Of a stretch of DNA of 64,000 nt, positions 51,694 through 59,850 are shown piece by piece (position 1 is the first letter of the stretch; each line of letters begins with the position of its first letter). The stretch is taken from assembly GCA_947626265.1 (NCBI GenBank), contig CANQRM010000004.1, positions 1 through 64,000 of the forward strand, in the 5' to 3' direction. The notes below the pieces were generated by a model. It saw only the letters and a list, made by a program, of their open reading frames with translations, had not been told where the DNA came from and made no database searches. This stretch comes from an uncultured Oscillospiraceae bacterium (GTDB lineage Bacteria; Bacillota; Clostridia; Oscillospirales; Oscillospiraceae). A program made the translations under genes and the position numbers.

Positions 51694-53064
51694 TTAGGCT
51701 GTAACGCCCTTTTTGTATATAAGCCCGTCGCAAGCATAAGCCAGGGCATCTATACAATGGTTGTTTTTATCGGGCACATCGGCCAAAAATTCCCCGTCTT
51801 TGTCTCTGCAATACTCGTACTGTGTCATTTCCCGGTGGGCGTTGGGTGTCCTGGCCGGGTCTATCACTATACGGCGGTTTTGCAGCCACTTTATACGGTA
51901 TAGGACGCATCCGGGGAATTTACGGCAAGCTGATACCTTTAGGCCCTGGCCCTGTAGGTCGTATATGCTTTTCGGCTCGGCGCAATCGGCCACAAAATGC
52001 TGGTGATCTTCGACATATCCCCCCGCAAATTGGGAATAGTAGATTTTACGGGGGTTGCGCTTGTCCATGCCCTTTTCCTTTATCATGTCGGCCAGTTCCT
52101 TATTGCTACAATGCCGCCGGTATATCTCATCCAACAAGAAAATGGTATCTTTCTTGCTATCAAAAGCAACCTTTATGACGGCGCAAGGGTCAGACGAAAA
52201 GCCAAAATCTACGCCCGCATAAGTGTATGTAAGCTGTTCTATTTCGTCGTCGGTGATTTCCCTCGTTGTAATGTTTGCGAATACTTCGCCTCCGCTGCCT
52301 ACGGCCTCTCCTAGATATTCATGCCTGTATGCTTGCGGGTTAATCTCCTTTAGCCGCTCTGCCTCGGCCACAAAGTCATCGCCCAGCCACGACGCGGGGA
52401 CCTGTGTGTAATCGGTTCTAAAGGTTATGGCCCTGGGGTCAGGTTCATCCACTAGCACGTTGCACCAGTTGGACCTTGATATGGGCGGGTTAAAGGAGCC
52501 GAATACCCGGAATCCAGATCCGCCCCGCATAACGCTTTGTAGGACGCTCCGCAGCTTGTTCCGCCCGCTGATTTCGCATAGCTCCTCAAACCAGATATAT
52601 TTGAATCTCCCATGCGGTGGCCGGATGGATTTCAGCTTTAAGGGGTCATCCAGGCCACGGAAAATAATCACCTGGCCTGTGGGTATGTACGTCATCTGCA
52701 TGGGGGAAACATGGGCTTTCCAAAGGTGAGCCACGCCCAGCACGTCAACGGCCCATAAGCACTGTGTAAAGACGGAATCCCGCAGCGTGGCCCCCACCGC
52801 CCGGAACACAATGCCGTTTGCCTCCGGGTCTTTCATAATGCCGTCAATCAATTCCAGCGACACAAAAGAGGATTTACAAGAGCCACGCCCGCCGGGGAGA
52901 TAATAGGTGGTATGCCCTCCCCTCTGTATATCGTCATAAAGGGGTTCATACACGCTTGCTATGTGGGGCAGTATGCTTATCTGCTCTGTAGCCTCTTGTG
53001 CAGCCTTTACCTTATTTCCGATTATTCCCTCTATGGCCCTCAATCTGTATTCAACGTTTTTCAT
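51694..53064 (-). CDS. Phage terminase large subunit (PBSX-type)
   Basis: 456 residues. The ATPase has Walker A GGRGSCKSS (58-66, with Cys where Gly is usual) and Walker B KYIWFEELCE with E160/E161. The C-terminal RNase H-like nuclease has VDFGFSSDP (D286), an acidic LLDEIY and HCIDALAYACD near 440, so all catalytic positions look intact. It cuts and pumps DNA into a procapsid. Its gene overlaps the small subunit by 14 bases. A full-length large subunit in an element without head genes is the main oddity here. Confidence 0.92.
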   Translation of the reverse strand: MKNVEYRLRAIEGIIGNKVKAAQEATEQISILPHIASVYEPLYDDIQRGGHTTYYLPGGRGSCKSSFVSLELIDGIMKDPEANGIVFRAVGATLRDSVFTQCLWAVDVLGVAHLWKAHVSPMQMTYIPTGQVIIFRGLDDPLKLKSIRPPHGRFKYIWFEELCEISGRNKLRSVLQSVMRGGSGFRVFGSFNPPISRSNWCNVLVDEPDPRAITFRTDYTQVPASWLGDDFVAEAERLKEINPQAYRHEYLGEAVGSGGEVFANITTREITDDEIEQLTYTYAGVDFGFSSDPCAVIKVAFDSKKDTIFLLDEIYRRHCSNKELADMIKEKGMDKRNPRKIYYSQFAGGYVEDHQHFVADCAEPKSIYDLQGQGLKVSACRKFPGCVLYRIKWLQNRRIVIDPARTPNAHREMTQYEYCRDKDGEFLADVPDKNNHCIDALAYACDGLIYKKGVTA

Positions 53065-53425
53065 CCTCCAGCGCCCCCAACGTCTTTTCGATCTCCGCTA
53101 TCCGTTCCAGCACGTCCGTCCGCTCTCCCATCTTCAAGGAATTACGGATTATAGCGTCTGCGGCGTTTAACCGGGTCTGTGCCGTCGTTTCGCTGTTGAG
53201 CATGATATTTGACATTACTTCCACGGCCTCGCCTATACGGGCTTGTATTGCGCTTGTGGCGCTCTCTAGCAGCCGTGTCCGGGCCTCTGCTAGTTTTGAC
53301 TTCAACTCTGGCCGGGATAGCCGCGTATAAAACTGCTTTTCCGATAGCCCACAAGTTTCCGCCGCCTGTTTATTCGTACTGCATGAAAGAATCGCCGCTA
53401 TGATCTGTTCATCTGATACTTTCAC
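53051..53425 (-). CDS. Terminase small subunit-like HTH protein (GTG start)
   Basis: 124 residues from a GTG at 53425 that overlaps the nuclease stop as GTGA; AAAGGGGGG is upstream. The N-terminal HTH has DEQIIAAILSCSTNKQAAETCGLSEKQFYTRLSRPE, followed by a long helical region (AEARTRLLESATSAIQARIGEAVEVMS) and an acidic tail. This matches phage small terminases of the phBC6A51 type, which choose the DNA to be packaged. It lies next to the large subunit. Confidence 0.85.
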   Translation of the reverse strand: MKVSDEQIIAAILSCSTNKQAAETCGLSEKQFYTRLSRPELKSKLAEARTRLLESATSAIQARIGEAVEVMSNIMLNSETTAQTRLNAADAIIRNSLKMGERTDVLERIAEIEKTLGALEDEKR

Positions 53426-53763
53426 GGTGGCCCCCCTTTCGCCTGTGCTTTTCTGTAAAATTCCATGAAGTCGTCCAGGCGCATACATATCCGCCACGGC
53501 TGGCGATTGCTACGGAATATCACGGCTGGCGCTCCATCGCCCATAGCCGCCGCATCCCTTTCCGCCTGTGCCGTCCATTCCGGGAGGCTCCACCTTTCGC
53601 GCCTTTTGACCTCGCAATGTAGGCCGGAAACGCCTTTAATGTCCGGCTCTGCGCCAAAGTTCATCGCGCTCCCCGGCTCCGCTGGTATTCCGTACCCCTG
53701 GAATACATGGGATAATTCGATCTCTGCCGCCCTACCTTTTTTCTGTGACGCTCTCCCGTTCAT
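53422..53763 (-). CDS. PD-(D/E)XK nuclease (Holliday junction resolvase-like)
   Basis: 113 residues. QKKGRAAEIELSHVFQGYGI holds the first acidic residue. The core motif is EPDIKGVSGLHCEVKRRE (D and E-x-K), followed by WTAQAERDAAAMGDGAPAVIFRSNRQPW with a conserved Gln-like helix. The size and order match Hjc-like phage resolvases. It may process replicated element DNA before packaging. Both ends overlap neighbouring genes. Confidence 0.85.
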   Translation of the reverse strand: MNGRASQKKGRAAEIELSHVFQGYGIPAEPGSAMNFGAEPDIKGVSGLHCEVKRRERWSLPEWTAQAERDAAAMGDGAPAVIFRSNRQPWRICMRLDDFMEFYRKAQAKGGPP

Positions 53764-54422
53764 AACGTCCCGGCCCTCAACCGCTCTCGCAATTTCCTCA
53801 TACGTTCCAATTCTCCCGCGTCAGGCGCGGAATCCGCTATTCCTCCGCTGTCTGTTTTATTGGACACCTGTTTTTTAGCGTCATCCTCATTCCATGCGGC
53901 AAGTTTTGACCGCCAATCTTTAACGTGTTCCCATCCGCTTGCTTGATAGTGATAATAAAACTTTGTCGGTGAAGTAACATAGCCTTTATCCTTGCAAAGC
54001 TGCTGTACTTCATTCAAGGATGGAGGAACAAAAGAAATATCTTTTTTCTGTGGAGCGGGCGGGCTATCGGCTTTATCCGTTCCCGTCCCCGTTCCCGTCA
54101 CGGTAAATGTATCCGTAATAGTTCCCGTTCCTGTTACTGTGTTTTCACCTTTTGGAAACCTTTGGTTTTCACTTTCAAAACCAGACGTTTCATTTTTTGG
54201 TCTGCCGCCTTTCTTGCCGCCCTCGCGCTTTCGTGCATTTGCGTCTATGGATTCTCGTGCAATCACAAAAATGCCGTATGGTAGGCCGGTTATCTTTTGT
54301 TCCGTCCCGTATAGGCCATATTCGCAGATTGCTTTGAAAGCTGCCAGTTGATCTGCATCATTTAATCCGCTGCCAACAATAGCGTCATAGAAACTGCGGT
54401 AGAAAATGATACTCTCACTCAT
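53760..54422 (-). CDS. DUF6291/DnaD-like replication protein of the element
   Basis: 220 residues. The N-terminus MSESIIFYRSFYDAIVGSGLNDADQLAAFKAICEYGLYG matches phage DUF6291-type domains. A basic, low-complexity middle has KREGGKKGGRPK and Thr/Val/Gly repeats (NTVTGTGTITDTFTVTGTGTGT). The C-terminus, LNEVQQLCKDKGYVTSPTKFYYHYQASGWEHVKDWRSKLAAW, matches phage replisome organisers. It probably starts element DNA replication. Confidence 0.82.
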   Translation of the reverse strand: MSESIIFYRSFYDAIVGSGLNDADQLAAFKAICEYGLYGTEQKITGLPYGIFVIARESIDANARKREGGKKGGRPKNETSGFESENQRFPKGENTVTGTGTITDTFTVTGTGTGTDKADSPPAPQKKDISFVPPSLNEVQQLCKDKGYVTSPTKFYYHYQASGWEHVKDWRSKLAAWNEDDAKKQVSNKTDSGGIADSAPDAGELERMRKLRERLRAGTL

Positions 54423-54726
54423 TCCGCCATCCCTCTAACATCGTTTGCCCGTCCAGGTCTGCCGCTGCATTTTCCGCCAATCGTGCGATCGTCATTGTCT
54501 CTGCGGCGCGGTGTGCCATCGACCGGGAAAAGCTGCGAACCTCTGCACCATCGGCGGGCAAATAGTATCCCCCGCCGTTTTCCATAGCAGAAAGTATCAG
54601 CGCCCCCGCCAACCGTTCCCGGCTGATCTGTTTACGCACTTCGCGCTCTCCCTTTCCTGTGGCCTCGCATAGCGCCGTGAGCGGGACAGCGCGGCCACGG
54701 CCACGGCTCAACATCTCTGCAATCAT
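54415..54726 (-). CDS. Winged-HTH-like protein of the element
   Basis: 103 residues. MIAEMLSRGRGRAVPLTALCEATGKGEREVRKQISRERLAG is a winged HTH, with a GGGYYLPADGAEV wing and a helical tail MAHRAAETMTIARLAENA. It is common in Clostridia prophages next to the replication gene and may regulate or help replication. It overlaps both neighbours by a few bases. Confidence 0.75.
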   Translation of the reverse strand: MIAEMLSRGRGRAVPLTALCEATGKGEREVRKQISRERLAGALILSAMENGGGYYLPADGAEVRSFSRSMAHRAAETMTIARLAENAAADLDGQTMLEGWRNE

Positions 54727-54905
54727 CTAGCAGCCTCTTTTGTGCCAAGCTGTTCTAGAAGGGCATCGTAATTGACTAGGAATTTCTTTCCACTATATAC
54801 CCCTGGGAGCGTACCCTGTTTGAGCATCAACCGCAAACAATACTCTGTCAATGGCCCGCGCTTTGCCGTCTCCCTTATGCTAGGGAAGTTCTTTCGCTCT
54901 TGCAT
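54723..54905 (-). CDS. Excisionase/AlpA-like DNA-binding protein
   Basis: 60 residues from MQERKNFPSIRETAKRG; GAGGGT lies seven bases upstream, while an ATG six codons earlier has no site. It shows the short winged-HTH pattern of excisionases, LTEYCLRLMLKQGTLPGVYSGKKFLVNYDALLEQL. It is the first gene of the leftward operon, facing the repressor, as AlpA or Xis usually is. Confidence 0.8.
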   Translation of the reverse strand: MQERKNFPSIRETAKRGPLTEYCLRLMLKQGTLPGVYSGKKFLVNYDALLEQLGTKEAAR

Positions 54906-54941
54906 CGTGTTACCCTCTTTCATGTTTTTTTATTTTGGGGC

Positions 54942-55025
54942 TTGCATTATCGTCCCGCCATGTGTATAATAGCATTGTAGGCGTAAAAAGTCCAACACTT
55001 CTTAAAGTGAAATGCGTTTTAAGAA
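54942..55025. promoter_or_regulatory. Overlapping opposed promoters of the element's switch region
   Basis: Rightward: TTGCAT (54942-54947), 17 bases, TATAAT (54965-54970). Leftward: TTGGAC (54995-54990), 18 bases, TATTAT (54971-54966). The two -10 boxes lie on the same bases, so only one promoter can be used at a time. An inverted repeat TTCTTAAA/TTTAAGAA (54999-55006 and 55018-55025) lies by the repressor ribosome site. Confidence 0.7.
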
Positions 55026-55036
55026 AGGAGCATAAA

Positions 55037-55585
55037 ATGTCCCGTCCCAAAGCAAATGTAAACCCTATATGGGGAAACAGGTTGAAAGAATTATGCAAAA
55101 AGGAACACATCACACAAACTGCCCTCGCTAAATCAATCCCTATATCCCAGCAAACAATCTCGAAAATTATCAATTCTTCTGCCTCCTTAACCGAACAGAC
55201 AGCAAGGCGAATAGCGGAGAAATATCCTGGTTATAGCTTTGAGTGGCTAATGGGCTATGTAGATTATAAAAATGAATTGGAGCATTTTTATCAAGCTATT
55301 ACTGAAGTTCAAGAGGAAGGGGACGCGCTTATGACTGGACTTCTTGCTTTTGCAAAATTGTCCGGCTTTGAAATAAAATTTGCTTCACCTGCACACGGCC
55401 CAGATGAAAATGCGGCACCTATCGAAAAATGGCTAAAGATGTTCAAAGACGGATATGTAATCAGCCGAGGAAACCAGAAAGCATATATTTCCCTTGAAAA
55501 TATGAACCATCTTCAAAATGAAATATGCGATTTTGTGGAGTTCAAATTAAGCCGCCTTTGTGAAAGGGGAGATTCTAATGGCTAA
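55037..55585 (+). CDS. CI-like XRE repressor of the element
   Basis: 182 residues from MSRPKANVNPIWGNRLKELCKKEHITQ; AAAGGAG lies six bases upstream. The HTH (about 13-65) has TQTALAKSIPISQQTISKIINSSASLTEQTARRIAEKY. The C-terminal part has no Ser-Lys peptidase motif, so it is not a LexA-type self-cleaving repressor. Release may need an anti-repressor, as in satellites that sense a helper phage protein (inference). It overlaps the integrase start. Confidence 0.87.
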   Translation: MSRPKANVNPIWGNRLKELCKKEHITQTALAKSIPISQQTISKIINSSASLTEQTARRIAEKYPGYSFEWLMGYVDYKNELEHFYQAITEVQEEGDALMTGLLAFAKLSGFEIKFASPAHGPDENAAPIEKWLKMFKDGYVISRGNQKAYISLENMNHLQNEICDFVEFKLSRLCERGDSNG

Positions 55586-56972
55586 TATTCAAGAGCGCCG
55601 GGACAAAAACGGAAAACTGATCTCCTACTCTATCCGTGTCCACCGTGGGCGGGGAGCGGACGGAAAGCAGCTAAAACCCTGGACAGCCACATTTGATGTA
55701 TTGCCCACCTGGACAGAAAAGAGCGCAAGAAAAAAGGCCGAGGCATTTGCCGCGACCTTTGAGAAAGAATGTAAAGAGGGGGTTACATCTGATAGCAGAC
55801 AGCGATTTGAAAAATACTGCGAATATGTGATTTCTATGAAAGAGCAGCGGGGGCTAAAACATAGCACCATAGTCCGCTACCGTGAATTGACAACCCGGAT
55901 ATATCCCGCCATCGGTTTTTTGCGGTTAAAAGAGATACGGGCCGACCATTTGAATACATTTTATTCCGATCTGGGCAAGCCGGGGACTAGGAAAGGGCCA
56001 AAGCGGGCAACTGCGAAAATCGACCTAAAAGCCGCATTAAAGGCGGCAAGGCTCAAACAGATAGACATAGCGAATCAGACGGGGCTTGCCATCAATAGCG
56101 TGTATGCAGCTTGCCGGGGCCATTCGGTTAATGAAGATGTAGCAAGGGCCATTGCCGCCGCCCTGGGCATGAAACCGGAACAGGCATTTACTATCAAGGC
56201 CGACACCCGCCCGTTATCAGTAAAGACAATCCTAGAACATCATCGGCTGATCTCCACGGTGTTAGAACAGGCCGTGAAAGAGGGGCTTGTCCCGTTTAAT
56301 GTTGCCGCCCGTGCTACACTTCCAAAGCTGGAAAAGAAAGAGCCGGATTACTTCCAGCCGGAACAGGTGGAGGCTATCCGGGACGCACTGGAGGATGAAC
56401 CTATACGCTGGAAAACCCTTGTTCATCTGCTGCTGATAACAGGGGCGCGGCGCGGGGAGATTTTGGGCTTGAAATGGGAAAATGTGGACTTCAAAAACAA
56501 TCGTATCCGCATTTGCAATAACATCCTTTACGCCGTTGACCGGGGCGTGTATGAAGATAGCCCAAAGACAGATACCTCTAACCGCCTTGTCTCTCTGCCC
56601 CTTGAAACTATGCAGCTATTGCAAGAGTATAGGGCTTGGCAATATGGGGAGCGGTTACGCCTGGGGAAATACTTTGTTTACAAGGGCTATGTGTTCTCGC
56701 AAGATAACGGAAACCCTATACACCCGGACACAGTAAACGACTGGCTCACAAAGTTCAGCACCCGCCACGGCCTCCCGCACATTCACCCTCACGCTTTCCG
56801 GCACACTATGGCCTCGCTGCTATACTTCAACAAAGCGGACAGCGTTTCAATCTCCAAGCGCCTGGGCCATGCCAAAGTAAGTACAACACAAAACATCTAC
56901 GCTCATATCATCGAACAGGCCGACCAAATGAACGCTGACATTCTGGCAGATGTTATCTTGAAAAAGGCGTGA
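55578..56972 (+). CDS. int: Tyrosine integrase with an embedded XRE-type HTH
   Basis: 464 residues from MANIQERRDKNGKLISYSIRV, after GAAAGGGGAG and overlapping the repressor by eight bases. An arm-binding domain lies at 1-60. The core-binding domain (73-245) is split by an inserted HTH at about 148-204 (LKAARLKQIDIANQTGLAINSVYAACRG...VARAIAAALGM). The catalytic domain has R291 (TGARRGEILGLKW), K330, H405 and R408 (HPHAFRHT), H431 (LGHAKVSTT) and Y441 (NIYAH). All active-site residues are present. The usual length is about 380-400, so the insertion adds about 60 residues. Confidence 0.93.
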   Translation: MANIQERRDKNGKLISYSIRVHRGRGADGKQLKPWTATFDVLPTWTEKSARKKAEAFAATFEKECKEGVTSDSRQRFEKYCEYVISMKEQRGLKHSTIVRYRELTTRIYPAIGFLRLKEIRADHLNTFYSDLGKPGTRKGPKRATAKIDLKAALKAARLKQIDIANQTGLAINSVYAACRGHSVNEDVARAIAAALGMKPEQAFTIKADTRPLSVKTILEHHRLISTVLEQAVKEGLVPFNVAARATLPKLEKKEPDYFQPEQVEAIRDALEDEPIRWKTLVHLLLITGARRGEILGLKWENVDFKNNRIRICNNILYAVDRGVYEDSPKTDTSNRLVSLPLETMQLLQEYRAWQYGERLRLGKYFVYKGYVFSQDNGNPIHPDTVNDWLTKFSTRHGLPHIHPHAFRHTMASLLYFNKADSVSISKRLGHAKVSTTQNIYAHIIEQADQMNADILADVILKKA

Positions 56973-56983
56973 TTTTGAAAGCA

Positions 56984-57003
56984 AGTTGAACTAAAGTTGA
57001 ATT
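56984..57003. repeat. Integrase arm-type sites, right end
   Basis: AGTTGAACT (56984-56992) and AGTTGAATT (56995-57003) are repeated with the same 11-bp period as the left-end pair. Confidence 0.75.
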
Positions 57004-57044
57004 ATTCGGCATTTTTCGGCCCGCTCTTTACCCCGTGAAAGGCA

Positions 57045-57083
57045 AAAGAAAAGCCCTGGAACCGTTGCGGCTCTAGGGTTTTC

Positions 57084-57086
<3 letters not shown>
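57045..57086 (-). terminator. Element-borne terminator serving tRNA-fMet
   Basis: AAAGAAAAGCCCT (57045-57057) pairs with AGGGTTTTCTTT (57075-57086) with one bulged G. On the minus strand it runs directly from the tRNA end and leaves a T-rich tail (CTTTTCTTTTG). It replaces the native terminator displaced to 49717-49747 and may also stop the integrase transcript. Confidence 0.75.
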
Positions 57087-57164
<78 letters not shown>

Positions 57165-57280
57165 TCGTTCGATTGGGGCATTATAATACCACGCGGCCCC
57201 GCAAAAGTCAAGTTCTATTTGACATTCGCCCCATGCAAGGGTAAACTTTCAATTAATCATATACACTTTGAGGTGATCTT

Positions 57281-58303
57281 ATGCAGACCTTGACATTGGG
57301 AAAGACCGGCCTTGTAGTCACGAAGCCCGCCTTCGGCGCCCTGCCCATCCAGCGGCGGAGCAAGGCCGAGGCCGTGCCCATCCTCCGCCGGGCCTATGAG
57401 GGCGGCATCCGCTACTTCGATACCGCCAACTCCTACACCGACTCCGAGGAGAAGCTGGGCCTGGCTCTGGCCGACGTGCGTGAAAACATCGTCATCTCCA
57501 CCAAGAGCATGGGCCGGGACCACGACACCGTGGCCAAACACATCCAGATGAGCCTGGAGCGGCTCAAGACCGACTACATAGACCTGTTCCAGTTCCATAT
57601 GGTGTCCAACTGGGACGAGGTGGACAACGGCGCATGGCAGGCCGCGCAGGAGGCCAAAGCCGCGGGCCATATCCGCCACATCGGCGTCACCAGCCACTCC
57701 ATCCGCTTCGCCCAGGAGGCGGTGGCCTCGGGCCGGTTCGAGACGCTGCAGTACCCCTTCAGCTACCTGTCCAGCCCCGAGGAATTTGCGCTTGTCCAAT
57801 CCTGCCGGGAGGCAGACATGGGCTTCATCGCCATGAAGGCCCTGGCCGGCGGCATGCTCTCCAACGCCCGGGCGGTGCACGCGTTCATGGGAGCGCAGGA
57901 GGGCGTGGTGCCCATCTATGGTGTGCAGACCATGGAGGAGCTGGAGCAGTGGCTGGCCCTGGCGGAGGAGGACCCGGCCCTGGACACCGAGCTGCAGGCC
58001 ATTATCGACGCGGACAAGGCCCAGCTGGGCGGTCAGTTCTGCCGAAGCTGCGGCTACTGCATGCCCTGCCCTCAGGGGATAGAGATACGAAACTGTGCCC
58101 GGATGGACATGCTCATCCGCCGCAGTCCCTGGCGGCCCTGGTTCACCCCCGAGTGGCAGGAGAAGATGAACAAGATCGAGACCTGCCTTGAGTGCGGCAG
58201 GTGCAAGAGCAAGTGCCCCTACCACCTGGATACCCCCAAGGTGCTCAAGTACATGCTGAAGGACTACCGGGAGTTCTATGAGGCCCGCAAGGCGGAGCTG
58301 TAA
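57281..58303 (+). CDS. Aldo/keto reductase with C-terminal 4Fe-4S motifs
   Basis: 340 residues. The AKR barrel has YFDTANSYTDSEEKLGLAL (catalytic Asp, Tyr) and VISTKSMGRDHDTV, then FQFHMVSNWDE with the active-site His. The C-terminal 90 residues carry CRSCGYCMPCPQGI and CLECGRCKSKCPYHLD, enough for one or two iron-sulfur clusters. Such proteins may take electrons from ferredoxin as well as NADPH. The next gene, apbE, starts inside its last codons. Confidence 0.92.
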   Translation: MQTLTLGKTGLVVTKPAFGALPIQRRSKAEAVPILRRAYEGGIRYFDTANSYTDSEEKLGLALADVRENIVISTKSMGRDHDTVAKHIQMSLERLKTDYIDLFQFHMVSNWDEVDNGAWQAAQEAKAAGHIRHIGVTSHSIRFAQEAVASGRFETLQYPFSYLSSPEEFALVQSCREADMGFIAMKALAGGMLSNARAVHAFMGAQEGVVPIYGVQTMEELEQWLALAEEDPALDTELQAIIDADKAQLGGQFCRSCGYCMPCPQGIEIRNCARMDMLIRRSPWRPWFTPEWQEKMNKIETCLECGRCKSKCPYHLDTPKVLKYMLKDYREFYEARKAEL

Positions 58304-59309
58304 GCGCCTGGGGGCGCTGGTCCTGGCCCTGGGGCTGGTCCTCGCCGCCTGCGGGAAGAAGGGCCCGGAGAAGCATGAAAAGCAGCTGTTCGCCATGGAC
58401 ACGGTCATGCTCCTCACCGCCTATGGGGACCAGGCCGACGCCGCCCTCGGCGCCGCGGCGGAGGTCATCAACGCCCTGGCGGCGGACCTGGACCCGGAGA
58501 AGGAGGGCGGCTCCCTCCACGCCCTGAACGGGGGCGCGGGCGGGCCTGTGGCGGTGTCGGCCGACTGCGCCGCCGTGATGGATACGGCCCTGGACGTGTG
58601 GCGGGAGACAGGCGGGGCCCTGGACCCGGCGCTGTATCCGGTCATCAAGGCATGGGGCTTCACCACCGGTGAATACCGGGTGCCGGACCAGGCGGAGCTG
58701 GATGGGCTCCTGGCCGCTAAGGATACAGGGGGCATCACGATCAACGGCGATGCTGTGACCGTGCCCGCGGGGATGGAGCTGTCCCTGGGCGCGGTGGCCA
58801 AGGGCTATGCCGCCCAAAAGGCCGCGGAGGCCATGGCCGCCGCCGGGGCGGAGCAGGCCATCCTGTCCCTGGGCGGGAACGTGCAGACCCTGGGCGAGAC
58901 CCGCCCCGACGGGGGACTTTGGCAGGTAGCAGTGACGGACCCCAAAGACACCGGCGCCTATGTGGGCACCCTCAGCGTGGGACAAACTGCGGTGGTCACC
59001 TCCGGGGGTTATCAGCGGTACTTTGAGCAGGACGGCCAGACCTATATCCACATCCTGGACCCGGCCACAGGCCGGCCCGTGGACAACGACCTGCTGTCCG
59101 TGACGGTGGTGACCCCCGACGGGGCCCGGGCGGACGCGCTGAGCACGGCCCTGTTCGTGCTGGGGGCGGAGAAAGCCCTGGATTACGCCGCGGCCCATGA
59201 GGACGTGGACCTGGTGCTCATCACCAAGGACGACCGGGTGCTGGTGACCGCGGGCCTCAAAGACGGCTTCACCGAGGCCGGCAAGGGATATACCTATGAA
59301 TATGAATGA
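58278..59309 (+). CDS. apbE: FAD:protein FMN transferase (ApbE), lipoprotein
   Basis: 343 residues from MRPARRSCKRLGALVLALGLVLAACGKKG, with a clear lipobox (LAAC). The ApbE domain has FAMDTVMLLTAYG, GALDPALYPVIKAWGF, SLGAVAKGYAAQKAAEAM, SLGGNVQTLGE and DALSTALFVLGAEKAL. It attaches FMN to Thr or Ser of extracellular flavoproteins. It overlaps the AKR gene by 26 bases and the glycosylase gene by 14, so the three are translationally linked; a flavinylated partner is not in the window. Confidence 0.94.
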   Translation: MRPARRSCKRLGALVLALGLVLAACGKKGPEKHEKQLFAMDTVMLLTAYGDQADAALGAAAEVINALAADLDPEKEGGSLHALNGGAGGPVAVSADCAAVMDTALDVWRETGGALDPALYPVIKAWGFTTGEYRVPDQAELDGLLAAKDTGGITINGDAVTVPAGMELSLGAVAKGYAAQKAAEAMAAAGAEQAILSLGGNVQTLGETRPDGGLWQVAVTDPKDTGAYVGTLSVGQTAVVTSGGYQRYFEQDGQTYIHILDPATGRPVDNDLLSVTVVTPDGARADALSTALFVLGAEKALDYAAAHEDVDLVLITKDDRVLVTAGLKDGFTEAGKGYTYEYE

Positions 59310-59832
59310 GCTTTTGATGAGACCCGCGCCGGAGGCGGCGCGGGCCCTCGTGGGTAAAATACTGGTCCGGCGCCTGCCGGACGGGCAGATCATACGCGCC
59401 CGCATCACGGAGACGGAGGCCTATTTCGGCGAGGCCGACACCGCCTGCCACGCCTGCCACGGCCGCACCAAGCGCACGGAGGTCCTGTACCACCGGGCGG
59501 GGACCCTATACGTCTATCTCTGCTACGGCATCCACTGGATGCTGAACCTGGTGACCGGCGCCGAGGACGACCCCCAGGCGGTGCTCATCCGGGGCGTGGA
59601 GGGGGCCATGGGCCCCGGCCGGGTGACGAAGCTCCTGCGCATCGACAAGAGTTTGAACGACGTCGTGCTGGGGGAGGGGCTGTCCCTGGAGGACGACGGC
59701 TATGCGCCCGCCCATATCGCCGCCTCGCCCCGGGTGGGCATCGGCTACGCTTCCCCGGAGGACCAGGCCAGGTTATGGCGGTTCAGGTTGGAGGGAACAC
59801 CGTCAACCTCTGCGCGGCAAATCGGGATTTGA
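59296..59832 (+). CDS. mpg: 3-methyladenine DNA glycosylase (AAG/Mpg family)
   Basis: 178 residues. ARITETEAYFGEADTACHACHGRTKRTEVLYHRAGTLYVYLCYGIHWMLNLVTG is the AAG core with the catalytic Glu and the intercalating Tyr. IRGVEGAMGPGRVTKLL follows, and SPRVGIGYA lies near the end. The last 15 residues are unusual for the family, and the base composition changes there, so the C-terminus may have been replaced at the junction with the next gene. It removes alkylated bases. Confidence 0.92.
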   Translation: MNMNELLMRPAPEAARALVGKILVRRLPDGQIIRARITETEAYFGEADTACHACHGRTKRTEVLYHRAGTLYVYLCYGIHWMLNLVTGAEDDPQAVLIRGVEGAMGPGRVTKLLRIDKSLNDVVLGEGLSLEDDGYAPAHIAASPRVGIGYASPEDQARLWRFRLEGTPSTSARQIGI

Positions 59833-59850
59833 AAAGGAAAAACACACAAA

